From JARRLC01 sp050290865 (lineage in GTDB: Bacteria > Pseudomonadota > Alphaproteobacteria > Rhizobiales > Rhodomicrobiaceae), in assembly GCA_050290865.1 (NCBI GenBank), contig JBNKIW010000020.1:1-64000 (forward strand): a DNA stretch of 64,000 nucleotides. The letters are read 5' to 3'. The position numbers and the translations under genes were made by a program. The notes under the pieces were generated by a model that worked only from the letters and a program-made list of their open reading frames with translations, ran no database searches and was not told where the DNA came from. Position 1 is the stretch's first letter. Each line of letters starts with the position of its first letter. Below, piece after piece: positions 27,775 to 36,198 of the stretch.

Positions 27775-28446
27775 CTATAGCGGCTTGCCGTAGGTTTCCC
27801 GGCAATATTCCGTGATGTACTCGTTGATGCCCTTTAGCAAATCCTTCTGAAACACGCCAAAACTCGATTCCATCTTCGACGCCGTCCACACCACGCTCTT
27901 GATGACCGCATTCGCCTTGATCTTCTCGACGTTCAGCAGGACCAGCGTCGCCTTGCCGTCCTTGAACTCGACCTCCGGCGTCAGCGTCACCGCCAGAGGA
28001 TAGCGCGTCCCCTTGCGGTCCACCTCGCATTTCACCGGCAGGGTGGGCGATTTCAGCGTATACTTCTTATTCGTCACGGCGCCGGCCAGGAGCGCGCGGT
28101 CCACATCCAGCTTGAGCGAGCATTGCGCATCGCCGAACGGCCAGGGAACGCGCTTCTTCGACCACGCGGTGTGGATCTCGTCCTTGTACCACGTCTTTGT
28201 GAGGTCGCATCGCAGCGGCGCGCCCGCCTCCCGGGGGTGAAGCGCGATCGCACAGAGATCGCGGTCGCATTGCTCGAGACGCTCCGTCTCAGCAAGCTGA
28301 GCCTGCGTTTGTGCTTGTGTCTGTGTCTGCGCCTGCTCACCCGCCTGTTCCGGCGCGTCGGCGGCGCTGACCACTCCCGCACACACGGCCAAGCCCGCCA
28401 CGGCCATCCCCAAAGTCCGCTTCACGCCCGTCAACCCGCTTCGCAT
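27775..28446 (-). CDS. exported protein of unknown function with Gln/Thr-rich linker
   Basis: 223 residues with a signal peptide (TLGMAVAGLAVCAGVVSA), then a low-complexity linker AQTQTQAQTQAQ coded by repeated hexanucleotides, and a mature domain with six cysteines (EQCDRDLCAIAL, LRCDLTKTW, AQCSLKLDVD, VKCEVDR, YCRETYG), which may pair as disulfides. No enzyme motif recognised. Similar cysteine-patterned secreted proteins occur in Hyphomicrobium-like bacteria. It is convergent with rpoH, 72 bp apart. Confidence 0.75.
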   Translation of the reverse strand: MRSGLTGVKRTLGMAVAGLAVCAGVVSAADAPEQAGEQAQTQTQAQTQAQLAETERLEQCDRDLCAIALHPREAGAPLRCDLTKTWYKDEIHTAWSKKRVPWPFGDAQCSLKLDVDRALLAGAVTNKKYTLKSPTLPVKCEVDRKGTRYPLAVTLTPEVEFKDGKATLVLLNVEKIKANAVIKSVVWTASKMESSFGVFQKDLLKGINEYITEYCRETYGKPL

Positions 28447-28737
28447 CCCGGCTTCATCCCTCCCCTGCCCCGACTCGGTATGGCTGCAAAAATAACCCGA
28501 AAAGTGAAATCTGCGAAGCGATGGAATAACGCGGCGATTGCCGCTCAGCCCAGCTTTGCTATAGTGCCCCCGGCATCGCGTAAACCGGGGTGGACGAGGC
28601 CATCGCCGACGGCACGAGGGAGATAGTGCCGCGAGGTGGATTTTTGCGTTGGCAAATCGTTATCTTTCTGCTCCAAACTCACGCGGTGAAGCAATAGGAT
28701 GGGTGCCCACAAGGGCGCCCGGGGGCGGAGTGAAATC
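28447..28737. other. intergenic region before pntAA
   Basis: About 290 bp between two divergent genes; it should hold the promoters of the exported-protein gene and of the pnt operon. No convincing gene or structured RNA was recognised. Confidence 0.4.
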
Positions 28738-29874
28738 ATGATCGTTGTGGCGGCAACCGCCGAAGGCGGTGACGAGAGCCGTGTCGCTCTTTCACCGGAG
28801 ACGGCCAAGAAGCTCAAGGCGCTTGGCTGCGAAGTGAGGCTCCAGACGGGTGCGGGCGAGCGCTCGCATTTCCTCGACAAGACATTCCAGGAAGCGGGGG
28901 CGACGATCGTGCCGTCGGCGGCGGACGCGCTCAATGGCGCAGACATCGTGCTGAAGGTACGCCGTCCCGCGCCCGAGGAAATCCAGGCGATGAAGCCGGG
29001 AGCCGTCCTCGCCGCCATGCTCGACCCTTACGCCGGCAGGGACGGTATCGAAGCGCTGGCGGGCGCGGGCATCAACGCTTTCGCCATGGAGTTCATGCCG
29101 CGCATCACCCGCGCGCAGACCATGGATGTGCTGTCCTCGCAATCGAACCTGGCGGGATACAAGGCCGTGGTGGATGCCGCCGCGCATTTCACGCGCGCGC
29201 TGCCGATGATGATGACCGCGGCCGGCACGGTCCCCGCCGCGCGCATCTTCGTGATGGGGGCGGGCGTCGCCGGTCTGCAGGCCATCGCCACCGCACGGCG
29301 CATGGGCGCCGTGATCTCGGCCACCGACGTGCGCCCCGCCGCGAAGGAACAGGTCGCCTCGCTCGGCGGCAAGTTCATCGCCGTCGAGGACGAAGAATTC
29401 AAACAGGCCGAGACCGCGGGCGGCTACGCCAAGGAAATGTCCGCCGAATACAAGGCCAAGCAGGCCGCCCTCGTCGCTGAACACGTCAAGGCGCAGGACA
29501 TCGTCATTACCACGGCGCTCATCCCCGGCCGCCCGGCGCCGAAGCTGATCTCGCGCGAAATGGTCGAGAGCATGAAGTCCGGCTCGATCATCGTAGATCT
29601 CGCCGCCGAGCGCGGCGGCAATTGCGAACTGACGCAGCCCGGCCAGATTGTCCAACATGGCGGCGTCTCCATCATGGGTGAGCTGAACCTGGCCGGCGAG
29701 GTTCCGGGGAACGCCTCCAGCCTTTACGCGCGCAATCTCCACGCTTTCATCGCGCTGATGATCGACAAGGAGGCGAACGCGCTCACGATCAACTGGGATG
29801 ACGAAATCATCAAAGGCACGGCCCTGACGCGCGACGGCGCGGTCGTGCATCCGAGCCTTGCGGGAGAGAAATGA
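28738..29874 (+). CDS. pntAA: proton-translocating NAD(P) transhydrogenase subunit alpha, part 1
   Basis: Cytoplasmic NAD(H)-binding subunit (domain I), 378 residues. It shows DESRVALSPETAKKLKALGC, the RPAP loop VRRPAPEEI, NAFAMEFMPRITRAQTMDVL with the Gln involved in hydride transfer, and the Rossmann GAGVAGLQAIATARRMGAVI. In alphaproteobacteria the alpha subunit is split into two genes, as here. Its stop overlaps the next start (ATGA). The enzyme couples proton flow to NADPH formation. Confidence 0.96.
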   Translation: MIVVAATAEGGDESRVALSPETAKKLKALGCEVRLQTGAGERSHFLDKTFQEAGATIVPSAADALNGADIVLKVRRPAPEEIQAMKPGAVLAAMLDPYAGRDGIEALAGAGINAFAMEFMPRITRAQTMDVLSSQSNLAGYKAVVDAAAHFTRALPMMMTAAGTVPAARIFVMGAGVAGLQAIATARRMGAVISATDVRPAAKEQVASLGGKFIAVEDEEFKQAETAGGYAKEMSAEYKAKQAALVAEHVKAQDIVITTALIPGRPAPKLISREMVESMKSGSIIVDLAAERGGNCELTQPGQIVQHGGVSIMGELNLAGEVPGNASSLYARNLHAFIALMIDKEANALTINWDDEIIKGTALTRDGAVVHPSLAGEK

Positions 29875-30284
29875 TGAGCATCAGGTCTTACCTTGGCGCG
29901 GGCGCGGCTCTGGCCGCCGCAGCGCTCCTTCCGACGGCGGCGTGGGCCGCGGGCGGCGAGGCGGAAGGTGTCTTCGTGTTTCGCCTGTCGATTTTCGTGC
30001 TCGCCATCTTCGTCGGCTATTACGTGGTGTGGAGCGTCACGCCCGCCTTGCACACGCCGCTGATGTCGGTGACCAACGCGATCTCGTCGGTGATCGTGGT
30101 CGGCGCGCTCCTGGCGGTCGCCGTCGAATATTCCGGGCTCATGCTCTCCGACTCGGTCGATAACGACGTCGTGTCGAAACTCTTCGGCCTCTTGGCGCTG
30201 ATCATGGCCTCGGTGAATATTTTCGGCGGCTTCCTGGTCACGCAGCGCATGCTCGCCATGTACAAGAAAAAAGAAAAGAAGTAA
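29871..30284 (+). CDS. pntAB: NAD(P) transhydrogenase subunit alpha, part 2 (membrane)
   Basis: Membrane half of the alpha subunit, 137 residues with about four hydrophobic segments, among them VTNAISSVIVVGALLAVAV and LLALIMASVNIFGGFLVTQR, both strongly conserved. The N-terminus (LAAAALLPTAAWA) looks like a cleavable signal, an extra compared with many homologues. Gene overlaps pntAA by 4 bases and precedes pntB by 24 bp. Confidence 0.95.
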   Translation: MMSIRSYLGAGAALAAAALLPTAAWAAGGEAEGVFVFRLSIFVLAIFVGYYVVWSVTPALHTPLMSVTNAISSVIVVGALLAVAVEYSGLMLSDSVDNDVVSKLFGLLALIMASVNIFGGFLVTQRMLAMYKKKEKK

Positions 30285-30308
30285 GGCCACCAACGGGGGA
30301 TTAGAAAT

Positions 30309-31703
30309 ATGTCACATGATCTGGTGGCTGTACTTTACTTGGTTTCCGGCGTGCTGTTCATCCTCGCTCTGCGCGGCCTGTCCAGCCCGGAAAGTTCTCG
30401 CCGCGGCAATATGCTCGGCATGATCGGCATGGCGATCGCCATTCTGACCACCCTCGCCGTCCGTGCGCCGACCTTTCCCACAACCTGGGCGATGATCATC
30501 GGCGGCATCGCGGTGGGCGGCGGCATCGGTGCCTATGTCGCGCGGCGCATCCCGATGACGGCCATGCCGCAGCTCGTCGCCGCCTTTCACAGCCTCGTCG
30601 GTCTGGCCGCGGTGTTCGTGGCGGCCGCGGCGCTGAACGCCCCCGATGCCTTCAACATCGGCACGCGCGGCAACATCCACACGGCGAGCCTCATCGAAAT
30701 GTCGATCGGCGTGGCTATCGGCGCCATCACCTTTTCCGGCTCGATCATCGCCTTTTTGAAGCTCGACGGCCGCATGTCCGGCGCGCCGATCATGCTGCCC
30801 GCGCGCCATCTCATCAATCTGGCGCTGGCAATCGGCACCGTGGCGCTCATCGTCCTCTTCTGCGGCAGCAGCTCGCAGACGCTGTTCTGGCTGATCACCG
30901 CGCTGTCGCTCATCTTTGGCGTGCTGATCATCATCCCCATCGGCGGCGCGGACATGCCCGTCGTGGTCTCGATGCTCAACTCCTATTCGGGCTGGGCGGC
31001 AGCGGGCATCGGCTTCACGCTCGGCAACAGCGCACTGATCATCACCGGCGCGCTGGTCGGCTCGTCCGGCGCGATCCTGTCCTACATCATGTGCAAGGGC
31101 ATGAACCGCTCCTTCATCTCGGTCATTCTCGGCGGCTTCGGCGGCGAGACGGTGGTGGCGGCTGGCGCGACCGAGCAGCGCCCCGTCAAGCAGGGATCGG
31201 CCGACGACGCGGCGTTCATCCTCAAGAATTCCTCGAAGGTCATCATCGTGCCCGGCTACGGCATGGCGGTGGCCCAGGCCCAGCACGCGCTGCGCGAGAT
31301 GGGCGACCTGCTGAAAGGCGCGGGTGTCGAGGTTTCCTACGCCATCCACCCCGTGGCCGGACGCATGCCCGGTCACATGAACGTGCTGCTGGCCGAGGCG
31401 AACGTGCCCTATGACGAGGTCTTCGAGCTGGAGGACATCAACAACGCCTTCCCGCAGGCCGACGTGGCGTTCGTGATCGGCGCCAACGACGTCACCAACC
31501 CGGCGGCCAAGGAAGATCCAACCTCGCCGATCTATGGCATGCCCGTTCTCGAGGTCTGGAAGGCGGGCACGGTGATGTTCATAAAACGGTCGCTATCTTC
31601 TGGTTATGCGGGCATCGACAACACATTGTTCTACCGCGATAACACGATGATGCTGTTTGGCGACGCCAAGAAGATGACGGAGGAGATCGTCAAAGGCATC
31701 TGA
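30309..31703 (+). CDS. pntB: NAD(P) transhydrogenase subunit beta
   Basis: 464 residues: eight to nine membrane segments (domain II) followed by the NADP(H)-binding domain III with VIIVPGYGMAVAQAQHALRE, YAIHPVAGRMPGHMNVLLAE, VIGANDVTNPAA and the C-terminal KRSLSSGYAGIDNTLFY, all conserved. Full length. Last clear member of the pnt operon, with a small membrane protein gene 29 bp downstream on the same strand. Confidence 0.97.
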   Translation: MSHDLVAVLYLVSGVLFILALRGLSSPESSRRGNMLGMIGMAIAILTTLAVRAPTFPTTWAMIIGGIAVGGGIGAYVARRIPMTAMPQLVAAFHSLVGLAAVFVAAAALNAPDAFNIGTRGNIHTASLIEMSIGVAIGAITFSGSIIAFLKLDGRMSGAPIMLPARHLINLALAIGTVALIVLFCGSSSQTLFWLITALSLIFGVLIIIPIGGADMPVVVSMLNSYSGWAAAGIGFTLGNSALIITGALVGSSGAILSYIMCKGMNRSFISVILGGFGGETVVAAGATEQRPVKQGSADDAAFILKNSSKVIIVPGYGMAVAQAQHALREMGDLLKGAGVEVSYAIHPVAGRMPGHMNVLLAEANVPYDEVFELEDINNAFPQADVAFVIGANDVTNPAAKEDPTSPIYGMPVLEVWKAGTVMFIKRSLSSGYAGIDNTLFYRDNTMMLFGDAKKMTEEIVKGI

Positions 31704-31732
31704 TCGCGTCACCGGAAATCGGGGGAGGTTCC

Positions 31733-32020
31733 ATGCGCCGGTTCTTTGTTACCTTGTTTGTCGTCTCTCTCATCGCCGCTGGCGGGGCTTACTACTGGCG
31801 CACCAACTTCCCCGAGGGGACGGCATTCCTCGCCAAGAGGCCTCCTTCGGGCCAGATGCGCGGCTTGACACCGGGAGAGAAGGCGGCTCCCTCCACGCTC
31901 CAGCGGGCGCCGTCGGAACGGCAGGATCTGGCGGTGACGATTTCCATCGTCTCATCGCTGGTCTCCGCCCTTGCCGCCGTGGCGCAGGCCTGGTTCACGC
32001 GCCGCGCCATGAAAGCGTGA
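31733..32020 (+). CDS. small membrane protein of unknown function
   Basis: 95 residues with an N-terminal membrane segment (FFVTLFVVSLIAAGGAYYW), a polar middle (GQMRGLTPGEKAAPSTLQRA) and a second hydrophobic stretch near the end (LAVTISIVSSLVSALAAVAQ). GGGAGG lies before ATG 31733. It follows pntB by 29 bp and precedes the hydrolase gene by 16 bp, so it may be read through from the pnt operon. No family recognised. Confidence 0.6.
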   Translation: MRRFFVTLFVVSLIAAGGAYYWRTNFPEGTAFLAKRPPSGQMRGLTPGEKAAPSTLQRAPSERQDLAVTISIVSSLVSALAAVAQAWFTRRAMKA

Positions 32021-32036
32021 GCGCGGACGTTCGGAC

Positions 32037-32876
32037 ATGTGGACGGTGCTGACCGCCTCCGGGATTGCGGGCGTGTTTTGCCTCGCCTTCCTGGCGACGG
32101 TGTTTGTCTCGCAGCGGCGCCTGATATACTTCCCCGACACGGCATACTACAAACCCGCCGACGCCGGGCTGACGAATGTCGAGGAAATCGTTTTCGCGGG
32201 CGGCGGCGGAGCTGAGCCGCAGTTCATCGCGTGGCATTCGCCGGCGGCGCCGGGCAAGCCCACCATCCTTTATTTCCACGGCAATGGCGGCGGTCTGATC
32301 TCCCGGGCCGAGCGCATCCGGATGTTCGCCGAAGCCGGGTTTGGCGTGTTCCTGGTGTCCTATCGCGGCTATTCCGGCAGCAAAGCCAGCCCCTCCGAAG
32401 CGGCCAATATTGCCGATGCGCGGCGGGCCTATGATCATCTCATCACGAACGGCATTGCCCCCCGCGATATCGTGGCATACGGCGAGTCGCTCGGCACCGG
32501 CGTGGCGGTTCAACTTGCGGCGGCGCGGGAGGTGGGCGCCGTGGTGCTCGAAGCGCCCTACACCTCGCTCGTTGACATCGGCAAGGAGATCTATCCTTTC
32601 CTGCCCGTCGGCCCCCTGATGCTCGACCGCTATGATTCCAAGGCGCATATCGGCGGGATCCGTGCACCGCTCCTCATCCTCCACGGCACGGCGGACCGCA
32701 CGATCCCTGCGCGCTTCGGCCGCGCCCTCTTCGACGCCGCGCCGGAGCCGAAAGAGCTGCATCTGATTGCAAATGCCGGCCATTCCGATATCTATGCTTA
32801 CGGTGCTCTTCCGCTCCTGCAGCGCTTCATTGAGGCCCGCGGGGCAGTACAGGGCGGCGCCGGAGGCAGTCCTTGA
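32037..32876 (+). CDS. membrane-anchored alpha/beta hydrolase (ABHD13/BEM46-like)
   Basis: 279 residues. One N-terminal membrane anchor (GIAGVFCLAFLATVFVSQRR) then an alpha/beta-hydrolase fold: oxyanion region ILYFHGNGGG, SYRGYSGS, nucleophile elbow YGESLGTGVAVQLA, EAPYTSLVDIG, acid in LHGTADRTIPARFG and His in NAGHSDIY. This is the pattern of the BEM46/ABHD13 type esterases of unknown substrate. Its stop overlaps the TTG start of the ABC ATPase gene. Confidence 0.88.
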   Translation: MWTVLTASGIAGVFCLAFLATVFVSQRRLIYFPDTAYYKPADAGLTNVEEIVFAGGGGAEPQFIAWHSPAAPGKPTILYFHGNGGGLISRAERIRMFAEAGFGVFLVSYRGYSGSKASPSEAANIADARRAYDHLITNGIAPRDIVAYGESLGTGVAVQLAAAREVGAVVLEAPYTSLVDIGKEIYPFLPVGPLMLDRYDSKAHIGGIRAPLLILHGTADRTIPARFGRALFDAAPEPKELHLIANAGHSDIYAYGALPLLQRFIEARGAVQGGAGGSP

Positions 32877-33550
32877 TCGAGCTTACCAGTGTAACCAAGG
32901 TTTATAATCAGGGCCGCAGCAACGAGGTCGCGGCGATCCGCGGTGTCGATCTGACCATCGGCGGCGGCGTGACCGTGCTCAGGGGACCGAGCGGCTCGGG
33001 CAAGACCACGCTTCTGACGCTTATCGGCTGCCTGGCGCGGCCGACAACCGGGCGTGTGCGGCTGGGCGGCGAGGCGTTGTCCGGCCTGCCGGAGAAGTTC
33101 CTCAACGAAGTCCGGCGCAAGACCTTCGGTTTCGTCTTCCAGCAGCACAATCTGATCCGCGGCATCACGGCGCTCGAAAACATCATGCTGCCTGCCTACC
33201 CGCTCGGCGTACCGCGCGGGCAGCTTGAGGCGCGCGCCCGCGAGCTTCTGGCGCAACTCGATGTGGATAGGCGGGCGGAAACGCCGGTGGAGCTTCTCTC
33301 CGGCGGCGAGGCGCAGCGTGTGGCCATCGCGCGGGCGCTCATCAACGAGCCGGAGGTGATCATCGCCGACGAGCCGACCGCCAATCTCGACACGCGTCTC
33401 GCGGAGCAGTTCCTGGAGATCGTCGCCACGCTCAAGGCCAGCGGCAGGGCCATCCTCATGACCAGCCACGACCCGCGCATCTGGGGGGCGACCGTTGTCG
33501 ATAGCGTGGTGACGCTCATCGACGGGCGCGTCGAGGAGACGGCTCAATGA
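32873..33550 (+). CDS. ABC transporter ATP-binding protein (LolD/MacB type)
   Basis: 225-residue ATPase: Walker A GPSGSGKTTL, Q-loop GFVFQQHNLIRGITA, signature LSGGEAQRVAIARAL, Walker B VIIADEPTANLDT, H-loop TSHD. By sequence it belongs with the LolD/MacB/FtsE group, whose partners are four-helix FtsX-like permeases, but no such permease is here; instead the next gene encodes a roughly nine-segment membrane protein. Start is TTG 32873, overlapping the hydrolase stop; its own stop overlaps the next ATG by 4 bases. Confidence 0.9.
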   Translation: MIELTSVTKVYNQGRSNEVAAIRGVDLTIGGGVTVLRGPSGSGKTTLLTLIGCLARPTTGRVRLGGEALSGLPEKFLNEVRRKTFGFVFQQHNLIRGITALENIMLPAYPLGVPRGQLEARARELLAQLDVDRRAETPVELLSGGEAQRVAIARALINEPEVIIADEPTANLDTRLAEQFLEIVATLKASGRAILMTSHDPRIWGATVVDSVVTLIDGRVEETAQ

Positions 33551-34671
33551 TCTTCCACCCGCCGGTGCTGGCGCTCCTCCTGGCTTCGGCGCTGTCGTCC
33601 GGGCTGGCGGTCTGGGCGAGCCTGTTCGCGGTGAAGCTGCTTCGGCGCTGGGAACTGGCCAGCGGCGCGGAGGCTCAACTGTGGCTGGAGCGGCAGACCT
33701 ACCTCGTCTCAACCGTGCTCGCCTTCGTCATGGTGGTGGAACTGGCTTCGCTGGTCCTGTTCGTCTTCAACGCCGACCGCATGGCGCCGATGTTCGTGGG
33801 CGCGATGTGCGCGGTGGGCGTGCTGAACGCGAGCGTCTATGGCTTTCCGGCGCTCCTGGCCAAGATCGCGGTGTTCTTCGCCGCGAGCCTCTGGCTGGCC
33901 GTGAACCACGCCGACGGCAAGGGCCGCGATTACCCGCTGATCCGCATCAAATACCGGCTGCTTCTCGGCGTCGCGCCGCTCGTGCTCCTGGCGGCGGGGC
34001 TGCAACTGGCCTATTTCCTCGACATCAAGGCCGACACCATCACCTCCTGCTGCGGGAAGATGTTTACGCCCGACAAGAGCGGGCTGGCGGGCGAGATGGC
34101 GGGGCTGGGGGAGTGGACGGCGCTGTGGCTGCTCTATGGCGGGCTGGCGGCGACGGCTGCGGCGGGATTGTGGGCGCGCCTCAGCGGCGGAGCGGAAGAG
34201 ACCGGGAACGAGGCAGGGGTGCCGCATTCCCCTCCGGCAGCCGCCTCAACAGCGCGAGCCCGCCTCCTGGCGCGAACAGGCGAAATCCTGCGCGCGTGGC
34301 GTGGCGCTCCCAAGCCAGGTATGATCGCCTATGGCGCGGTGAGCGTTGTCTTTTTTGCCATCGCGCTGGCAGCCATCATCTCGGTGATCTCGCTCTACAT
34401 CTACGAGCACCCCCATCACCACTGCCCCTTCTGCCTGCTGAAGCGCGAATACAACCATTTCGGCTTCTTCCTCTATGCGCCACTGTTCATGGGCGCGGCG
34501 CTGGGGCTGTCAGTGGGGTTCCTGGGGGCCGTGCGCGGTGCCGCAAGCCTTGAGGCGGTGCTTCCCCCCCTGCTCAGACGCTTCATCACGGTGTCGATGG
34601 TGTCGTTCGGCCTGTTCGGCGCGCTGACCCTGTGGGCCGTCGCGTCGTCGAGACTGGTGCTTTTCGGCTGA
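33547..34671 (+). CDS. polytopic membrane protein with paired Cys and His/Cys motifs, ABC-coupled
   Basis: 374 residues with about nine membrane segments. Two polar loops carry striking motifs: ITSCCGKMF between segments 5 and 6, and EHPHHHCPFCLLKREYNHFG between segments 7 and 8. Both loops follow odd-numbered segments, so they should lie on the same side of the membrane and could build one metal site or a thiol pair. It is translationally coupled (4-base overlap) to the LolD-type ATPase. It does not look like an FtsX-type permease. I do not recognise a named family. Confidence 0.75.
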   Translation: MIFHPPVLALLLASALSSGLAVWASLFAVKLLRRWELASGAEAQLWLERQTYLVSTVLAFVMVVELASLVLFVFNADRMAPMFVGAMCAVGVLNASVYGFPALLAKIAVFFAASLWLAVNHADGKGRDYPLIRIKYRLLLGVAPLVLLAAGLQLAYFLDIKADTITSCCGKMFTPDKSGLAGEMAGLGEWTALWLLYGGLAATAAAGLWARLSGGAEETGNEAGVPHSPPAAASTARARLLARTGEILRAWRGAPKPGMIAYGAVSVVFFAIALAAIISVISLYIYEHPHHHCPFCLLKREYNHFGFFLYAPLFMGAALGLSVGFLGAVRGAASLEAVLPPLLRRFITVSMVSFGLFGALTLWAVASSRLVLFG

Positions 34672-34687
34672 AGAGAGCGAGCCGGAC

Positions 34688-35272
34688 CTACTTCTTCCGG
34701 AACAGGTCCAGTTCGACAACCTTGCCTGTCTCCGACCCGGGCTGCTCTTCCTGACGGACGGGCGTGACGGTCTCGTCTGCCGCCGCGCGCCCGCTTCCCG
34801 TGCGCGTCTTCGGGCCGGTGGCAGGCTCGCTCACCTCCACATCGGCGTCGACAACCGTCCCCCCCTCGCCGCCGGTTTCTTCTCCGGCAGCCGGAGCATC
34901 GCGATGACGCGCGCCGACAAACAGGTTCGGGTTGAAGCCGAATTGCACGCTGGGATCAACGAAGCTCTTGATCGCCGCGAGGGGAATGACGAGCCGTTCC
35001 GGGACGTTGTTGAAAGAAAGCTTCACTTCGAAACGGTCGTCGTAGACCAGCAAGTCCCAGAACTTGTGCTGGAGGACGATGGTCATCTCCTCTGGATACT
35101 GCTCCTTGAGCCGCTTGGAGAGGATGACCCCAGGCGCAGGCGTACTGAAATTGATGAAGAAGTGATGCTCGCCCGGCAGGCCGCGCTTCTGCACCCTCTG
35201 AAGAACAGTACGAATTATGCCGCGTAGCGCCTCACTGGCCAGGACATCGTAGCGGATCAAGTCCTCTGACAT
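34688..35272 (-). CDS. sspB: ClpXP adaptor SspB (alphaproteobacterial type)
   Basis: Adaptor that binds the ssrA tag and hands tagged proteins to ClpXP. 194 residues: MSEDLIRYDVLASEALRGII, the HHFFINFSTPAPGVILSKRL core, FWDLLVYDDRFEVKLSFNNV and the short C-terminal ClpX-binding tail VVELDLFRKK after a disordered acidic linker. This is the alpha form, with its characteristic N-terminal helix. The tmRNA gene lies about 50 bp upstream on the same strand. The 3' end is convergent with the Cys/His membrane-protein gene. Confidence 0.93.
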   Translation of the reverse strand: MSEDLIRYDVLASEALRGIIRTVLQRVQKRGLPGEHHFFINFSTPAPGVILSKRLKEQYPEEMTIVLQHKFWDLLVYDDRFEVKLSFNNVPERLVIPLAAIKSFVDPSVQFGFNPNLFVGARHRDAPAAGEETGGEGGTVVDADVEVSEPATGPKTRTGSGRAAADETVTPVRQEEQPGSETGKVVELDLFRKK

Positions 35273-35319
35273 CAGCACCGTCGTCGATTAAGTACCTTGA
35301 ACCCCGCCCGGCAGCCCTA

Positions 35320-35665
35320 TAGCCGATGCCAGGTGGAGGGCTTCTGTTGCCCGGTGCCCTCCAGACCGCGCCTAGACGCGCTTAACGGCTAGGACTTCGA
35401 TTTCGGCTTCCGCACTGCATTACGCAGCGAGGGCGGCCGGAGCATAGTTGTCGTTGGCAACTATTTGAATGGCCCGATAACGGCGGAACCATGCCGAGCG
35501 AAAACACACCCTTTACGCCTTCGTCGATCCTATTTCGCCCCCATCAGAAGCGCACGGCCGTCCGTCATGCGCTTGTGGTGGAGGCGCCGGGTACCGCCCC
35601 CGGGTCCGATAGGTTTATTCCGATGGTCATTTATCGCCGTAGCCGGCGAACCGGCAGAAACAATA
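35320..35665 (-). ncRNA. ssrA: two-piece (circularly permuted) tmRNA
   Basis: Read on the minus strand, an acceptor piece comes first and ends CGCCTCCACCA at 35576. After a 33-base spacer the coding piece starts at 35542 with GGGGGCGAAATAGGATCGAC; its first seven bases pair with CGCCTCC of the acceptor piece to form the acceptor stem. The tag frame runs from 35458 to 35420 (GCC resume codon to TAA) and encodes ANDNYAPAALAA, a classic alphaproteobacterial tag. A hairpin GGAGGGC/GCCCTCC (35335-35361) closes the coding piece. The outer ends are approximate. The permuted order is diagnostic of alphaproteobacteria. Confidence 0.93.
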
Positions 35666-35744
35666 TAGGGCGATCAACCTTTAAAAAAAAGGCCGAATGT
35701 CTCTTTTAAAGTGCTTGCACCTGCCGCCGGAGGCAGCCGCACCG

Positions 35745-36098
35745 CTATTTCCCGGGCGTCGCGCCCTTCACAGTGACCGGCCTGCCGTCCCAGCACACTC
35801 TGGCGACCGCCCGGCAGGTATATTCGTCGAACAGGCCGACATCGAGATAGAGTTTACAATCCACCGTCTTCTTGCCGGTGCTGTATTTCCTGATGCCTTT
35901 GCTCCGGGTCCAGTCGGCTATGTATTTGTCGAGCAGCTTCTGGGCATCGGCCGCCGGGCCTTTCTTGCCGTAATCGTTAACCGAGAAAGCAAGCTTCGTG
36001 CAGGCGGCGTCAGCGGGAGTGGCAAGGCCGAAGACGCACAGACCGCAGACCGCGGCCAGAAGGCGCGAGCGCAACGTAAACATTGGCTTAATCCTCAT
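35745..36098 (-). CDS. small secreted four-cysteine protein
   Basis: 117 residues with signal peptide (LLAAVCGLCVFGLATPADA). The mature part has four cysteines in the order C-(about 50)-C-K-L-Y-L, then DEYTCRAVARVCW. The protein at 36199-36513 has the same spacing (FC, IACKVYIEF, NEFTCTAEASVC), so the two are paralogues. Start ATG 36098; ATG 36083 is possible. Function unknown; disulfide-bonded periplasmic protein is the best guess. Confidence 0.72.
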   Translation of the reverse strand: MRIKPMFTLRSRLLAAVCGLCVFGLATPADAACTKLAFSVNDYGKKGPAADAQKLLDKYIADWTRSKGIRKYSTGKKTVDCKLYLDVGLFDEYTCRAVARVCWDGRPVTVKGATPGK

Positions 36099-36198
36099 GA
36101 GTGACGTTCGCGCGGCATAATGCCGCTCCGGCGCGCCGAGAACTAGGGATTTCCGGTCACGCTTGCGGGAAATATGGGCCTCGCCGCGCTTGCGGATC

